Positions 1-14,900 of a stretch of DNA of 64,000 nt are shown in pieces. Origin of the DNA: Alentia gelatinosa. Lineage: Eukaryota > Annelida > Polychaeta > Phyllodocida > Polynoidae. The stretch is taken from NCBI GenBank assembly GCA_950022655.1, contig OX465587.1:26167716-26231715 (forward strand). Direction: 5' to 3'. The notes under the pieces were generated by a model. That model was not told the DNA's origin. It saw nothing but the letters and a program-made list of their open reading frames with translations, and searched no databases. How positions within the stretch are numbered: the stretch's first letter is position 1; every line of letters starts with the position of its first letter. A program made the translations under genes and the position numbers.

Positions 1-273
1 AGCAGACCTGACCAGAGTGGTATAAACATTGACAAGGCTAACTTGAGTTCAGTTTCGTATTTATCCTACCCCATCTCACCGATATACAGAGAATATTTGT
101 AATTATCCATGTTAGTAGTTATCAATGCTGCCGGATCTACTTTCGTTATCTCGTCTCTGATTTGTCCGATTTTTTATTCACCTCGATGCATAAATAACAC
201 TTTATCCAACGCTATGTCAAATACATTGAGTCAATGTTAAACCCATGGCGTTTTTTATTAGGGGTAGGATAAT
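1..273. repeat. Dispersed fold-back repeat, left end cut by window
   Basis: Bases 1-50 match, with few differences, the right arm of a hairpin at 15632-15742 (the phrase TAAACATTGACAAGGCTAAC is shared). Bases 57-273 have the recurring paired ends seen through this window: TTTATCCTACCCC at the left and a reversed GGGGTAGGATAA at the right, with an 'AAGCCCATGG/AACCCATGG'-like phrase before the right end. No coding potential is seen. It is one member of the family described at 3704-3993, 9285-9590 and elsewhere. Confidence 0.6.
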
Positions 274-740
274 AGTCACAGTCATAGATCTAGGAGTACT
301 GGTAGTTCAATTGCAAGTGTTATCTATATATGATTATATACTAGTACATATTTATAGATTAGACTGCTTCGTTAGCACACATATTTGTAGATTAACCCCA
401 AATTTCCTCAGGGAAAACTTCTGCTCAGATATGACACTATGTCCTTGGACTATATTCTCGGTGTAAAGTTTTGCCAGTCTTTGGATACTACAATACATAA
501 CCAGTAAGGCTAAACTAATGTCTATATCTTTACAAACTGTATCTCTTCCAAATCAGCCGCCATAACAGTGGTACCATAAGTCTCGATACCTACGATACAA
601 ATTATTTGATTAGCTACACACAGTTACTGCATATATTTGAGTGTTTAATAAAGTAATAATGGTATACAGTATACAATCATGAATCCATGATACAAGCAAT
701 ATTGACATCGAAGTGTTTTCGATACTTTTAATATCCACAG

Positions 741-4874
<4,134 letters not shown>

Positions 4875-7117
4875 CCTTTGAAAAATGTAGATATATAGCT
4901 ATAAGTATCTTGGAGAAACCCACATGTCTCTGCTCTCATTAATCTCGTTTTTCGCTTGGTAAGGCAACTTATTGTCTTTCTGTATTGAGGGACTTAGGTA
5001 GGTCCATGTTGTAATGAATCAACACTTGACTGTAAATGTTCTTGAATGATTTTTTAAATCATCACACTCAATGTACCTTAGTTTACATCCATATACCATT
5101 GTACATATTTGAAAGGACGAGGTGTAGAGGATGGCTATAGAATAAATCCTGTGAAATGTGTATAGTTTATTTCGTCATGGTTTTAAAGTATCATCATCGA
5201 CATCTCATCCGTAACTGGGTATCTCCGCCTGTGGATATTACCTGTTACATATTGAAGGACTAATTCATGCTATTAATATCGGGGAACACCCATTTTTCCT
5301 TTATGAATATAAACACAGCCTAGAAATTATCTAGGGTGTACAATGTATCGGTATTGATTTACAGGTATCCAAATTTGTACATCAGCGGTCTCTTCAGTCG
5401 TACAGATACAGATACAGGGTATCTTTCTCATATATATTTGTTCATCACATGAAGGGGCAAGAAAGGAGTTAAAAAAAGATACAGATATTTTCTAGACTTT
5501 TCTTCAAATGGCACTCATTTAGACTGTCCATAATTAAATGTTTTAGGAGATGAACAAACAACAGCCAATTCATTTTGGCTAAGCCGTCAGGTATAATTCA
5601 TAACCATTGTTTCCGAGGTCTAATTTCCAAGGTCTACAATTACAGTTTTAAACTAAACTGTTTATTATTAGGAGGAATAAATTCCCACTATAGCTTTATG
5701 TTTCATAAGAATTGCAACCATATGTGTAATTCTGCTTTTAAAATAGGCTTGGATTGCGTTGCAACAGAGTCTATTTCAGATTGATATTATTATTAAATAA
5801 CATGTGAAACTACAACCCATATCAGACCTAATATCTATATTAAGGTTGGTTATTAGCAGGTGGATGGTTGGTCTTAAGGTTATCGCTATAGCCTACTGTA
5901 GTAGAGTCACTAGGCAACCTGACCACATTTTTGCTTTTTATAGCTCCCTAAGTAGGGATAGGAATATGATTTCTGTTTTGGACAGAAGGTTTTATAGCCA
6001 TACAATATCTTACAGTTTTAGTATTTAGTATTTTGACATGGATTTTCAGAATAAAAAAAATTTCAGGGTTTTTTTTTTTTGGGGGGGGGGGGAACCTTTG
6101 AGTTACAGGTCCATTTTTAAGAACTCCTTTATGGACATATTTCTACCTGTAAAACTGGTTCAATCGTAATATAATATGCCTCATTTGAAAGAGAATAAAA
6201 AACACTAGGTACTAGGAAGTGGAATTTTCTAAGTAGATTCTATATTTGCTGAGATATTCAAGTATTTGTTAAAAGTGGTTGGGGGGGGGGGGGGGGTGAG
6301 ATTGGCATACTCAAGCAGATGTTTACTCAATATTGATTTAGAATGAGCATTAATGTAACATTTACCATCTCCATAAGTGGCACTGACAGTTGCTTACACC
6401 CTAGGAAGTGTCATTATCTTGATAAAATACATATTTAATGTGATATTCATGTATTTTTTCTAAATCTCATAATGGGAGGGGGGGGGGGGGGGAGGCAGCA
6501 GGTGTATGAGAGGATGGTTTATTCAGCATATTTCCGGACAAGCAGAAGTCAAAATGGTTCATAACTTTGTTCTAGGAATCAGACAAGACACAGTCAAATG
6601 ATAATGTTTTTTTAAATCATTTGCAATATCATTTAATACCAGATATTGGCTTGACCTACTTTATTGGTGTAAGCCTACATAGGAACATGGTTTTGCCCCA
6701 GCACATGGCCAGGCTGCATGCAGATCAGTCTGTGTGCACTCATCCATGAAGCTATCACCAACTACAAAAGGTACCATTGAAATGTATTTCAAAGATTCAT
6801 TTCCAGCTATATCACTGATTAAAGGATCAAACCCCTCCTAACAATAGCTATTGTTGGTACGATAGTTTGATAATAGTGCCAGTGCTATAAAATATAGGCC
6901 GCTGTGAAGAAGCGACTTTCAGTAGGCCTACACCTGTGCCTGATAGCAGCATCACAAATGCATAAGAAAATGGACTGTGTCACACTTTTATTATCGAATA
7001 ATTTGGTAGTTCCCAACAACTCATTTATTTTGAAAATATAAATTATTTTCTAGCTACAGGGGACGATTTAGAAGTGAGACTAGTAGTTCCAGGTGCCCCA
7101 AATTATCTGGATTAAGG
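4875..7117. other. COQ5 3' UTR and intergenic DNA with poly-G runs
   Basis: No convincing gene. It holds the short COQ5 3' UTR, then AT-rich DNA with three runs of about 10-14 consecutive G on the plus strand near 6080, 6280 and 6480; a fourth, longer one lies near 2262 in a COQ5 intron. ORFs here are under 80 codons, have no recognisable domains and are treated as chance. Confidence 0.6.
5141..5146 (+). terminator. Candidate poly(A) signal of COQ5
   Basis: First AATAAA after the COQ5 stop codon, 267 bases downstream of it. The intervening sequence has no conserved coding features, so it is taken as 3' UTR. Inferred from position only. Confidence 0.5.
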
Positions 7118-8996
7118 TACCGTCAACTGGGGTTACTTGAGACAGCTAGGGTAACTTGAGACACTTTGGATTCAACAATGAAAATATGTAAAAGTCAATA
7201 TTTAATGATATATTTTATATATATGACTTAAAGTCAATGCAAGTAGAGCAGATATGGTGTATTTATACCTGACTGCTATATATATGAGTCAATTATATCA
7301 AGAGATAATGTGTTTTTAATTTTTAATTTTTTTTACACTTTTTTTGGAAGTCTTGATAACTTCAATGCTGGCGGCATCCACTAGCATACCTAATCATATC
7401 TGTTGCATTTCTACTGTACTAAAATGCATTGTTATCAAGACCAATTCCAAATCATGCCCCAATCTGGCAAATTTATACCATTGAGAATCCAAATTCTGAA
7501 AAAGATGTGTTTTTTGGGGTAACTTGAGACACTTGGCTGTGTCTCAAGTTACCCCCAATGAATAATTGTACTTAATGATTTTGGAAAACACCTTTTATCA
7601 TACTTTTAAATATAAGGAAACCAATTGTTTCTTTGTTGCCTCCCTAGTTCTTTCACCCATCTTCCTCAAAATGAGGGAATTTCAATATATCTTCAATCTA
7701 TATATGGCTGAAATTCTATATAGAAATGCTTTTTTTTTTATTTCACTATTGGTAAAATCATCCATTCTTTCATATTTTGTACTAGTTTCAATACACTCAA
7801 TCTATAAGATCTTCTGCAGATCATTTAGGCCATTATAAGAATAATGTGAGAATGGACCAGATCAGTTTGGAATTGAACAAATGGCACACTGCAAATCCGC
7901 TCGATTGTGTGGAAGAGTGACGATTGAATTTGTCAAACTCAATTTGGATGATAAAAGCATAATTAAAAAAAATAATTAAAAAAACATTAAAAATGACCCA
8001 CAAAATATGAAAAGATAAGCAGAGATCATAATTTGTTCACAAGAGAGACTGTGAGGGTGCTTTTTCCTTGGTTCAGTATGAGGTTGGGCAACAGCAGTGC
8101 TTTTATGTTGGAAAGACAATAGGAAGGACAGCAGATGACTGAAGGAAAGTTAAAGTAAAGTTCATGTCCCAGCATAGACAGTCTGTCCCTACATACATAT
8201 GGCCATAAGTTATTGGCATTGACATGGTTCAACTAAGCTAAATCATAGGTACCATTGTCAGCCCCATAGAGAAAAGGGGCCACTTCCAGTTCCCTGTAAA
8301 CGATAAGAAATGGAATTGAAACAACTGTTGGCTGTAGCGATAACCTACTTGAATTAACATGTACATGTAAAAGTTGAATAAAGTAATATTGTAGGGCTTA
8401 GGCCTACTATTGATAAAAAGAAATGTGAAGCATAAATCAATGAACAGGCCTAATCAGTAAATAAAGTGTTATTTAGAGATAAGATTTCACATTCTATTGT
8501 TTATAAACTGAATGTTACAATAAAAATAAAAGAGATGTTTGGAAAAATATAAAAAGTGATGTTTGGAAAAATAGAGGAAATACCCTCCCCTCCAAGAGAA
8601 AAAATTGACCAAAAGGGAAGGGGGAAAAAACTATTTAAATAAGACCTGTTCACAGGGCATAAACCAAGATCCTTGTCAATGTGCATATTATCTTCATCAT
8701 GCATACCCATATGTGCATGTGTAGGCAAGACTAAGGTCAAATCCAAGGTCAAGATTGTTTCTGTCTCAAGTTGCCCCAGGGTGTCTTAAGTTACCCCAAC
8801 ATGGGGTAACTTGAGACAGACAAGCTTTTCAACAGAGATTTCAGAGAAAATGACTGGCAATAGAGATTAAATACTGTCTGCAATGGTGTTATACTGGCCT
8901 ATAACATGTAGGAACTACAAGGTGTTATCATTTAATACTTAGGAAATATTTTCAAAAAACCTCAAAAACTGTCTCAAGTAACCCCAGTTGACGGTA
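7118..8996. mobile_element. Non-autonomous DNA transposon-like element with 28-bp perfect TIRs
   Basis: The first 28 bases (7118-7145, beginning TACCGTCAACTGGGGTTACT) are exactly the reverse complement of 8969-8996. If the outer TA is a target duplication, the termini become CCGTCAACTGGGG...CCCCAGTTGACGG, as in Tc1/mariner-type insertions (inference). The sub-terminal phrase GGGGTAACTTGAGACA or its reverse recurs inside, near 7147, 7515, 7540, 8763, 8785 and 8803. The 1.88-kb interior has no ORF longer than about 90 codons and no transposase motif, so it would need an enzyme supplied elsewhere. Confidence 0.8.
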
Positions 8997-9284
8997 GACC
9001 ATATTATTGACATTTTTGTTACAAACTTCTTCAAAGAAACTTAAGTAAAATTTAATTCATTGCACATTGATAGAATAACCCAAAAGATGCATTTGTATCG
9101 CACATTCATTTTGATTATTATCATTATTATTACTATTACCGGTATTACCGGTGATGAACATTTCAAGGTGACCCACTCTTCCCTCGAGCACATTAACCCG
9201 AAGCCACTGAATATGATTGACATGCAGTCAAAAAATGGTAGATAAATACATTCAACTAGATCATCTGCCAGGTGCAGGCAGGAA

Positions 9285-9590
9285 ATACTATGTTTTATCT
9301 CACCCCAGATATTTTTTCTCCATAGACTTAACATTGGAAACTCGTATCTAACACCCATTAGATATTTAGGAAAAATATCCAATGGGGGATAATGTCACAA
9401 ATGTAAGCCCATTAGTCAATATTAAGGGTGAGATAAATTCAGAAACCCATTCAAGTTCAGGGTAAGAGCTCGATCCCATCTCATTTGAATCACATAGCAA
9501 TTCACGCGGCTTCGCCTTGTGAATTACTACGTGATTCAAACTCGATGGGATACGAGCTCAGACCCTAAACTTTCATGGGTTTCCTCTATA
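9285..9590. repeat. Fold-back / MITE-like element
   Basis: The left half starts TTTATCTCACCCC and is closed by AAGGGTGAGATAAA near 9423-9437. It contains CCATAGACTTAACATTGG and CAATGGGGGATAATGTCACA, which reappear at 57660-57790 and, reversed, at 61040-61160. The right half (about 9470-9580) is a hairpin with GAGCTCGATCCCATCTCATT against its inverse and the core GCGGCTTCGCC, the reverse of the GGCGAAGCCG core found in other copies. Confidence 0.75.
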
Positions 9591-9620
9591 AAAACTGGGC
9601 AGATCAAATGCTAGCCAGTG

Positions 9621-9830
9621 GTTGAACCACAGAGTAAAAATCTCTACTCTGTGGTTGAACACCCTCGCACCGTCTTTCCCACACTGCATCGCTCGAGCAA
9701 TATACGGAAAGGTTTTGCGCAGCGATAAACTGGAGCGGTGCAGTGTACGTCTTTCCGGCCACACTGCACCGCTCCAGTTTATCGCTAAACCTGTTACGAG
9801 TTTTGTTTGTTGCTCGAGCGCTGCAGTGTG
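9621..9830. repeat. Cluster of perfect and nested inverted repeats
   Basis: Three stems. 9621-9636 pairs perfectly with 9645-9660 (16 bp, 8-nt loop; GTTGAACCACAGAGTA). 9721-9746 pairs perfectly with 9761-9786 (26 bp, 14-nt loop; begins AGCGATAAACTGGAGCGGTG). Outside the latter and almost concentric with it, 9680-9700 pairs with 9810-9830 at 20 of 21 positions (CACACTGCATCGCTCGAGC). The phrase CACTGCA(C/T)CGCT recurs among the arms, so they probably arose from one another. No gene is associated. Confidence 0.8.
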
Positions 9831-10734
9831 CTTTCCGGCATGTAGTCCACCTAGCGGTGGGAGATGGCGTAGCGGTTAGTTCCTTCAAATGCCACCAGAG
9901 GTCATCTTTGAACTCAACGCTAATATTCCATATTTTCGCCCATCGACAGCCTCCTCAGGTTTGTTTACAAAAGTATCTCAATCTATCAGTGATCTAAACA
10001 TTATTACATGGAAACACAGAGCATACCATATTCTGCAGATATAGTTGCCGATATTGTCCTTTATAATAAGCTCTTTGGTGTATAAGAAACGAGACTTTAG
10101 GATAACTTATTTACCACGATCACGGTCATTTAATTCCGTGCCCCAACTGTGCCAGTCAAGTCTAACCACCTTGCAAGTTGCAGTAGTTACACTGCTACTG
10201 TGGCACTTGCAGATTCGAAATAGCTCAAATTGATTGAAAACACGTATACAGGTTATTTTACCTGAGATTAGTTTAGTTTTTCTCGATGATGATAATATGA
10301 CAAGTAATCTCGTGAACAGATATTACCAGTGATTGGAACTGGGACTGGGTTATCATATTTGTCCATCCTCTTCATCTCTTCGCTTTTAGTTTTACCAGTC
10401 AATTCCCCGGGCAATTCGATATACAACCGTTTACTATAATTATATTGGCATAATGGTACGTTTGGGTTGAATTGTAAAGGCGATGGACAGAAAAGTGAAA
10501 TGTGAAACAGAGTGTTATCATGGTCACCCAGTTTTGACAATAGACTCGAGTGAGATTTGATCAACAGTCTGAGTCAGTGTCTTTGAATTTTGATCCCCTA
10601 TTTCGTGAGACGTAATTGGTACCCCGGTAAACCATAAGACCGGAAGAAAAGGCTCGAATTCGTATACCTCATGATGAATCCGCGAGACTTCGTAGTCCTG
10701 ATTTATTTTATACAGATATATAATATATATATAT

Positions 10735-11045
10735 AGAACTGCATCGAGAATCGTATAACTAGACAATACTCCACGAGTTTGGCTGGGCCGCAATCGTCAT
10801 CGAGGCGAAGCCGAGTGACGATTATGGCCCATCCAAACGAGTGGAGTATTGTCTATTTTATGATTCGAGTGCGGTTCTGGATTTATCTTACCCCTTTCTA
10901 TTGTTTAAATAACATCACAACTTCAGAATAATCAGAATATACTTAGCAAATCCACTATGCCACGCCCGTGGCGTAGTATTGTCACTTTACCAGGGTGTCT
11001 AATGTTATTCCTATGGCTAAACTTGTACCAGGGGTGAGATAAATA
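10735..11045. repeat. Fold-back element with GAGGCGAAGCCGAGTGACG core
   Basis: The hairpin part at about 10755-10860 has CTAGACAATACTCCACGAG at the left and CGAGTGGAGTATTGTCTA at the right, around GAGGCGAAGCCGAGTGACG. The following part runs from TTTATCTTACCCC (about 10881) to GGGGTGAGATAAAT (about 11030-11043). A related half-copy lies reversed at 47940-48030, sharing phrases such as CTATGCCACGCCCGTGGCGT in similar form. Confidence 0.75.
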
Positions 11046-11979
11046 TTGGTACTAATGTAAAGTAAATAAAGACAGGTGATTTCTGGCATGCAAATATTAA
11101 ACAACAGCTGCCGGTGAGCATGTGGCCTGCTCCACCACACCTTTTTTATATCTCTGCTGTTCTGGAAGTCTGGTGGCGCATGCCCTTAAGGGCAGAAGCC
11201 ATAACGACAAAGCCTGCTTAGACCGTGATTAACTAGATTTTGCCTGTCACCCATCACCGCCGCCTTTACGACTGCTTTACGGCATCAGTCATTGAACAGG
11301 CCCATGGGTTTGTATACCTGGTACTATAAAGGTCTGGTTCCACCAACACAATGGATTTGTCATAAACCGTATTAGTGTGACGTCATTTGACTTGCCGAGA
11401 GCGGGGTTTCCCTTACATTCTGGTGCCAAACATTGGGATATCCCTTCATAAGTGCAGCAGTCGGCGATCCTAGACATCTCATTTTTTTTAATTCTACATT
11501 ATATTTATCTCTACTATGCCATGATGCTACTTCTATGCAGTGCTTCTCAGAGTTTGGATTTGTTTGGCACCAAAATGACGTCAGGACTAATGTGGTCGAT
11601 GGTATGTCTTGAGGTATCTTGTTACATCTTACAGTGTCGGATATGTCATATCTCCTATGTCACAAAACGTAGCCATACGTCTGTATGTTTTAGTGCTCCA
11701 CCACCACAACACCTGAAGACACATCCCGACAAATAGCCACGCAAACCTATTCCGATTTAGCAAGACAACCAAATCGGGACTAATCTGGCTATATCTTGTG
11801 TGTTGATGGGATCAGCACTTAAGTAATAAGCATACATGTATGGGAGATGCTTGGCATAATCAAATTCCGGTCTATAAGATAGAAAATACTCTTCAATGAG
11901 TGTATCATTTAACCATAGACTTAACATACTTTTTTTGTTTCCCCCTTCAAGGTGGTTGAGTTTGGAGGGGGCACACAGC

Positions 11980-14900
11980 ATGGCAGAAGACGCCGACACC
12001 CCTTCCTTCTGGTCTGTGGCTCGGCGCCTGCGCAGAGAGGGACAGCTGTGTGACATTCAGCTGTGTGTGTCGTCTGCAGAAGATCAGTCAGTGTGTGAAG
12101 CCATCCAGGCACACAAGGTCGTCCTCGTAGCATCCAGCCATTTCTTCCAGACAGCTCTACAAAATGGAGAACTGTTGGATGTATATAACTTTGTTGGCCT
12201 TTCTATTGAGGACCTCCAAGTGGTGATAGACTTCATGTACAGAGAGATATCGCTTAAGGACCTCCTGAAAAATGCAGAAGCGGCATTCGCGGCACAAATT
12301 ATCCAGGTCATAGATCACAAAACAGATGTTGATGTCTGTGATGATCGCAGGAAAGGCAGCTCAGAGGAGAGTGTTACTATAACTAATGATGTGGACAGCA
12401 GTGATGAAATTAAGGCAGCTCAATCGACCACAGGTGCTCCCCTAGACAGGACTGAGTGTGATTTTGAGGAACCAAACCATAGTCATGAAACAGAAATTAT
12501 AAATAAATTACAGCCAGGAGCGAGTTTAGTGCGTTTAAAAAGTGAGTGTCGTTATGAACAAAGGGGATTAGATAAAGAAACGCAGAATGCAAGCTCAGTG
12601 GAAAGCACCAAGCAAGATAATGTAATGGTTGGTGACGATAAATCTGTGTCAGATTCCAACTGTTTAGGAGAAGATACACCAAGTAATATGGAATCACTTC
12701 AAAGTGTCCTACCTCCATCTAACTCAGAATCTTCCTCTGATCAACATTCAGCTACAAAAATCGCTGAAGGAGAATCAGTTCCTGAATTAAGTTCATTTGA
12801 GGGACAGGCAACTCAACATAGTGACCAAGACGATTCAGCAGCGCAATCACAAAATGACACAGCTGTAGAAAATACATCCAAACATGATGGAAATTCCTTG
12901 GTAGCTCCAAAGTTAAGACAATACCCAAAAAACTTAAGCAAAGCAAACCTAGCCAGAAATAGAAGGACAAACAAAGTCGGGCGGTCGTGTTCGCCTAAAG
13001 TTCGACATGAGAGCTCAGCCAACGAGACAATGGAAGTTGGACGGTTTAGTCAGCGGAAGCGGAAAATGCTGAATTATAAGTTGTTGGCAGAAGGTGCAGA
13101 CATGGCAGATGAGGATGCTGAGGTCCCCGATTTACCCACTACGCACAGTCCAGCCGATGTGACAGATACTAAGGCACTGCTCTCAGTGGATCCTGATTTC
13201 TCTGTTAGAACTACTCAAGCAAAGAGGAAGAGAGGCAGACCACCAAAAGCTACAGTCACACAACAACCTCCAGATCCTCCGTTATCACAGAATCACGCAT
13301 CCAGTATTGAGACCAATGGCAGCAGTACGGACAACGGACCAGGTGATGGGGAAGAACTGGCCGAGGAAACTTTTTGCAAAACAGAGGCTGGAGATGAGGA
13401 GAATTCACAAGAGAATAACAATTCACACACTGAGAACTTGGCCAACAGCTCTGCCGAAGCCTCAGAAGAAGGCGAGGAGGTGAGGATGGCCAAACGGAGC
13501 CGTAAGACACTCAGCTCGCCCAGATTCCAGTGCCTCAACTGTTCGCGCAGGTTCATCTCTCAGTCGGCACTGGCGCAGCACCGTAAGTTGGTGCACGGGG
13601 TGAAGGTGCTGTACGGGTGCACCTCGTGTGGCATGGAGCTCGACTCCATGAGACTGTTGGAGAAACACAAGAAGGACGTGCACCAGATGGCGCTCTACGC
13701 CTGCGACACCTGTGGGCTGCAGTTCAAAACGCGAGACGGTCTCAAGCTGCATCAGCAGAAGAAACATTCCGGAGGTAATAAGAACATATTCTTCACATTA
13801 TTTTTGTTTTGTGCTATTTTTGCGGGTAAATCATCCTGCACGTATATGTCCGCTATGAACAAATAATTAGAGAAAAATATGATGCCTCTAGTAAGTAATT
13901 GTGAGTAGTAATAAGAGAAGTTTTCATTTCCAGTTTATGAAAAAAAAATTCTTGTGTAAAACAAAGAAAATGAATTGAGCCTGATTCACGCCAATAAAGC
14001 AGTGGGTTGAACCTTTCCTACAAGCCCTCAGCCCTATTCCGTGAACAATATCGATGTATTTTCTATGTTTTTTCGTTCTCTCTGAGGCAGTAAATTCCAC
14101 ATGACAAACTCGGGGACAAACACATTATTGACTAAAGTCATAATTCGATTGTTTCATCACGTGATATAATCTGTAATTCTTTATGAATTATTTCCATCTT
14201 AGAACCAATTTTGTAAATATCAGATAAATGATGCCTCAAGGCATCATTCGTCTTTAAAGGTTCTGGGGCGAGTCTACACAGAGTCAGCCTTCTTCTTTAG
14301 CGGTTCAATAATGATTATCTCCTAGTCAGCACAAGTGAGAGTCTAACTCTTTGTACTTTAAACAGAGGAGCCGACGTATATATGTCCCGTGTGCAGTAAG
14401 GCGTTCTTCCTGAAGGGGGAACTGAAAAACCATATCCAGTTTCACTCAGAGGAACGTAAACACCAGTGTGACAAGTGTAGCCGGGCCTTCAAGAGCAGAG
14501 CGCTGTTAGTGCGACACGAGAACACTTACCACTCCAACGAGCGCAAGTTCCAGTGTGACGGTACGTATAGGATTATATCATACAAGAATTAAATTCAAAT
14601 GCGACCCTGGACAGAAAGGTTTCTCAGTTATATATAGTGAACAATCTATGGATTTTTATGCCAACTGAGATGCAAATCACTACACCGAACTTTTATGCGA
14701 CAGTTGGGAATACAGTATGCCCTTATTCAGAGTAGCATCACATCTATAGTAGGACGTATATTCTTTCCCATCCCATGTAAGCTAAAAAAATCTCAGAAAG
14801 AGGAGCTTAACAACTAGGGGTCATCCATAAAGTTAGTACTCAAAATTCCTGAAGTTTTTGGCTCTTTACTGAGGAAGTATTTTATAGATATCTCCATAGC

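Larger units (their letters stand above)
8997..11951. other. Intergenic region upstream of the BTB zinc-finger gene
   Basis: No protein-coding exon recognised. It holds two long fold-back elements (9285-9590 and 10735-11045) and a nested hairpin cluster (9621-9830), listed separately. A roughly 50-base phrase around 11757 (TTTAGCAAGACAACCAAATC) repeats one at 4331-4380. The promoter and any untranslated first exon of the zinc-finger gene should lie here, because its coding exon starts after an acceptor-like TTCCCCCTTCAAG at 11951; no TATA box could be assigned. Confidence 0.5.

Noticed and set aside
9041..9382. 113-codon ORF over 9041-9382
   Set aside because: It runs into the fold-back element at 9285 and has no recognisable motif; it also overlaps another chance ORF on the other strand.
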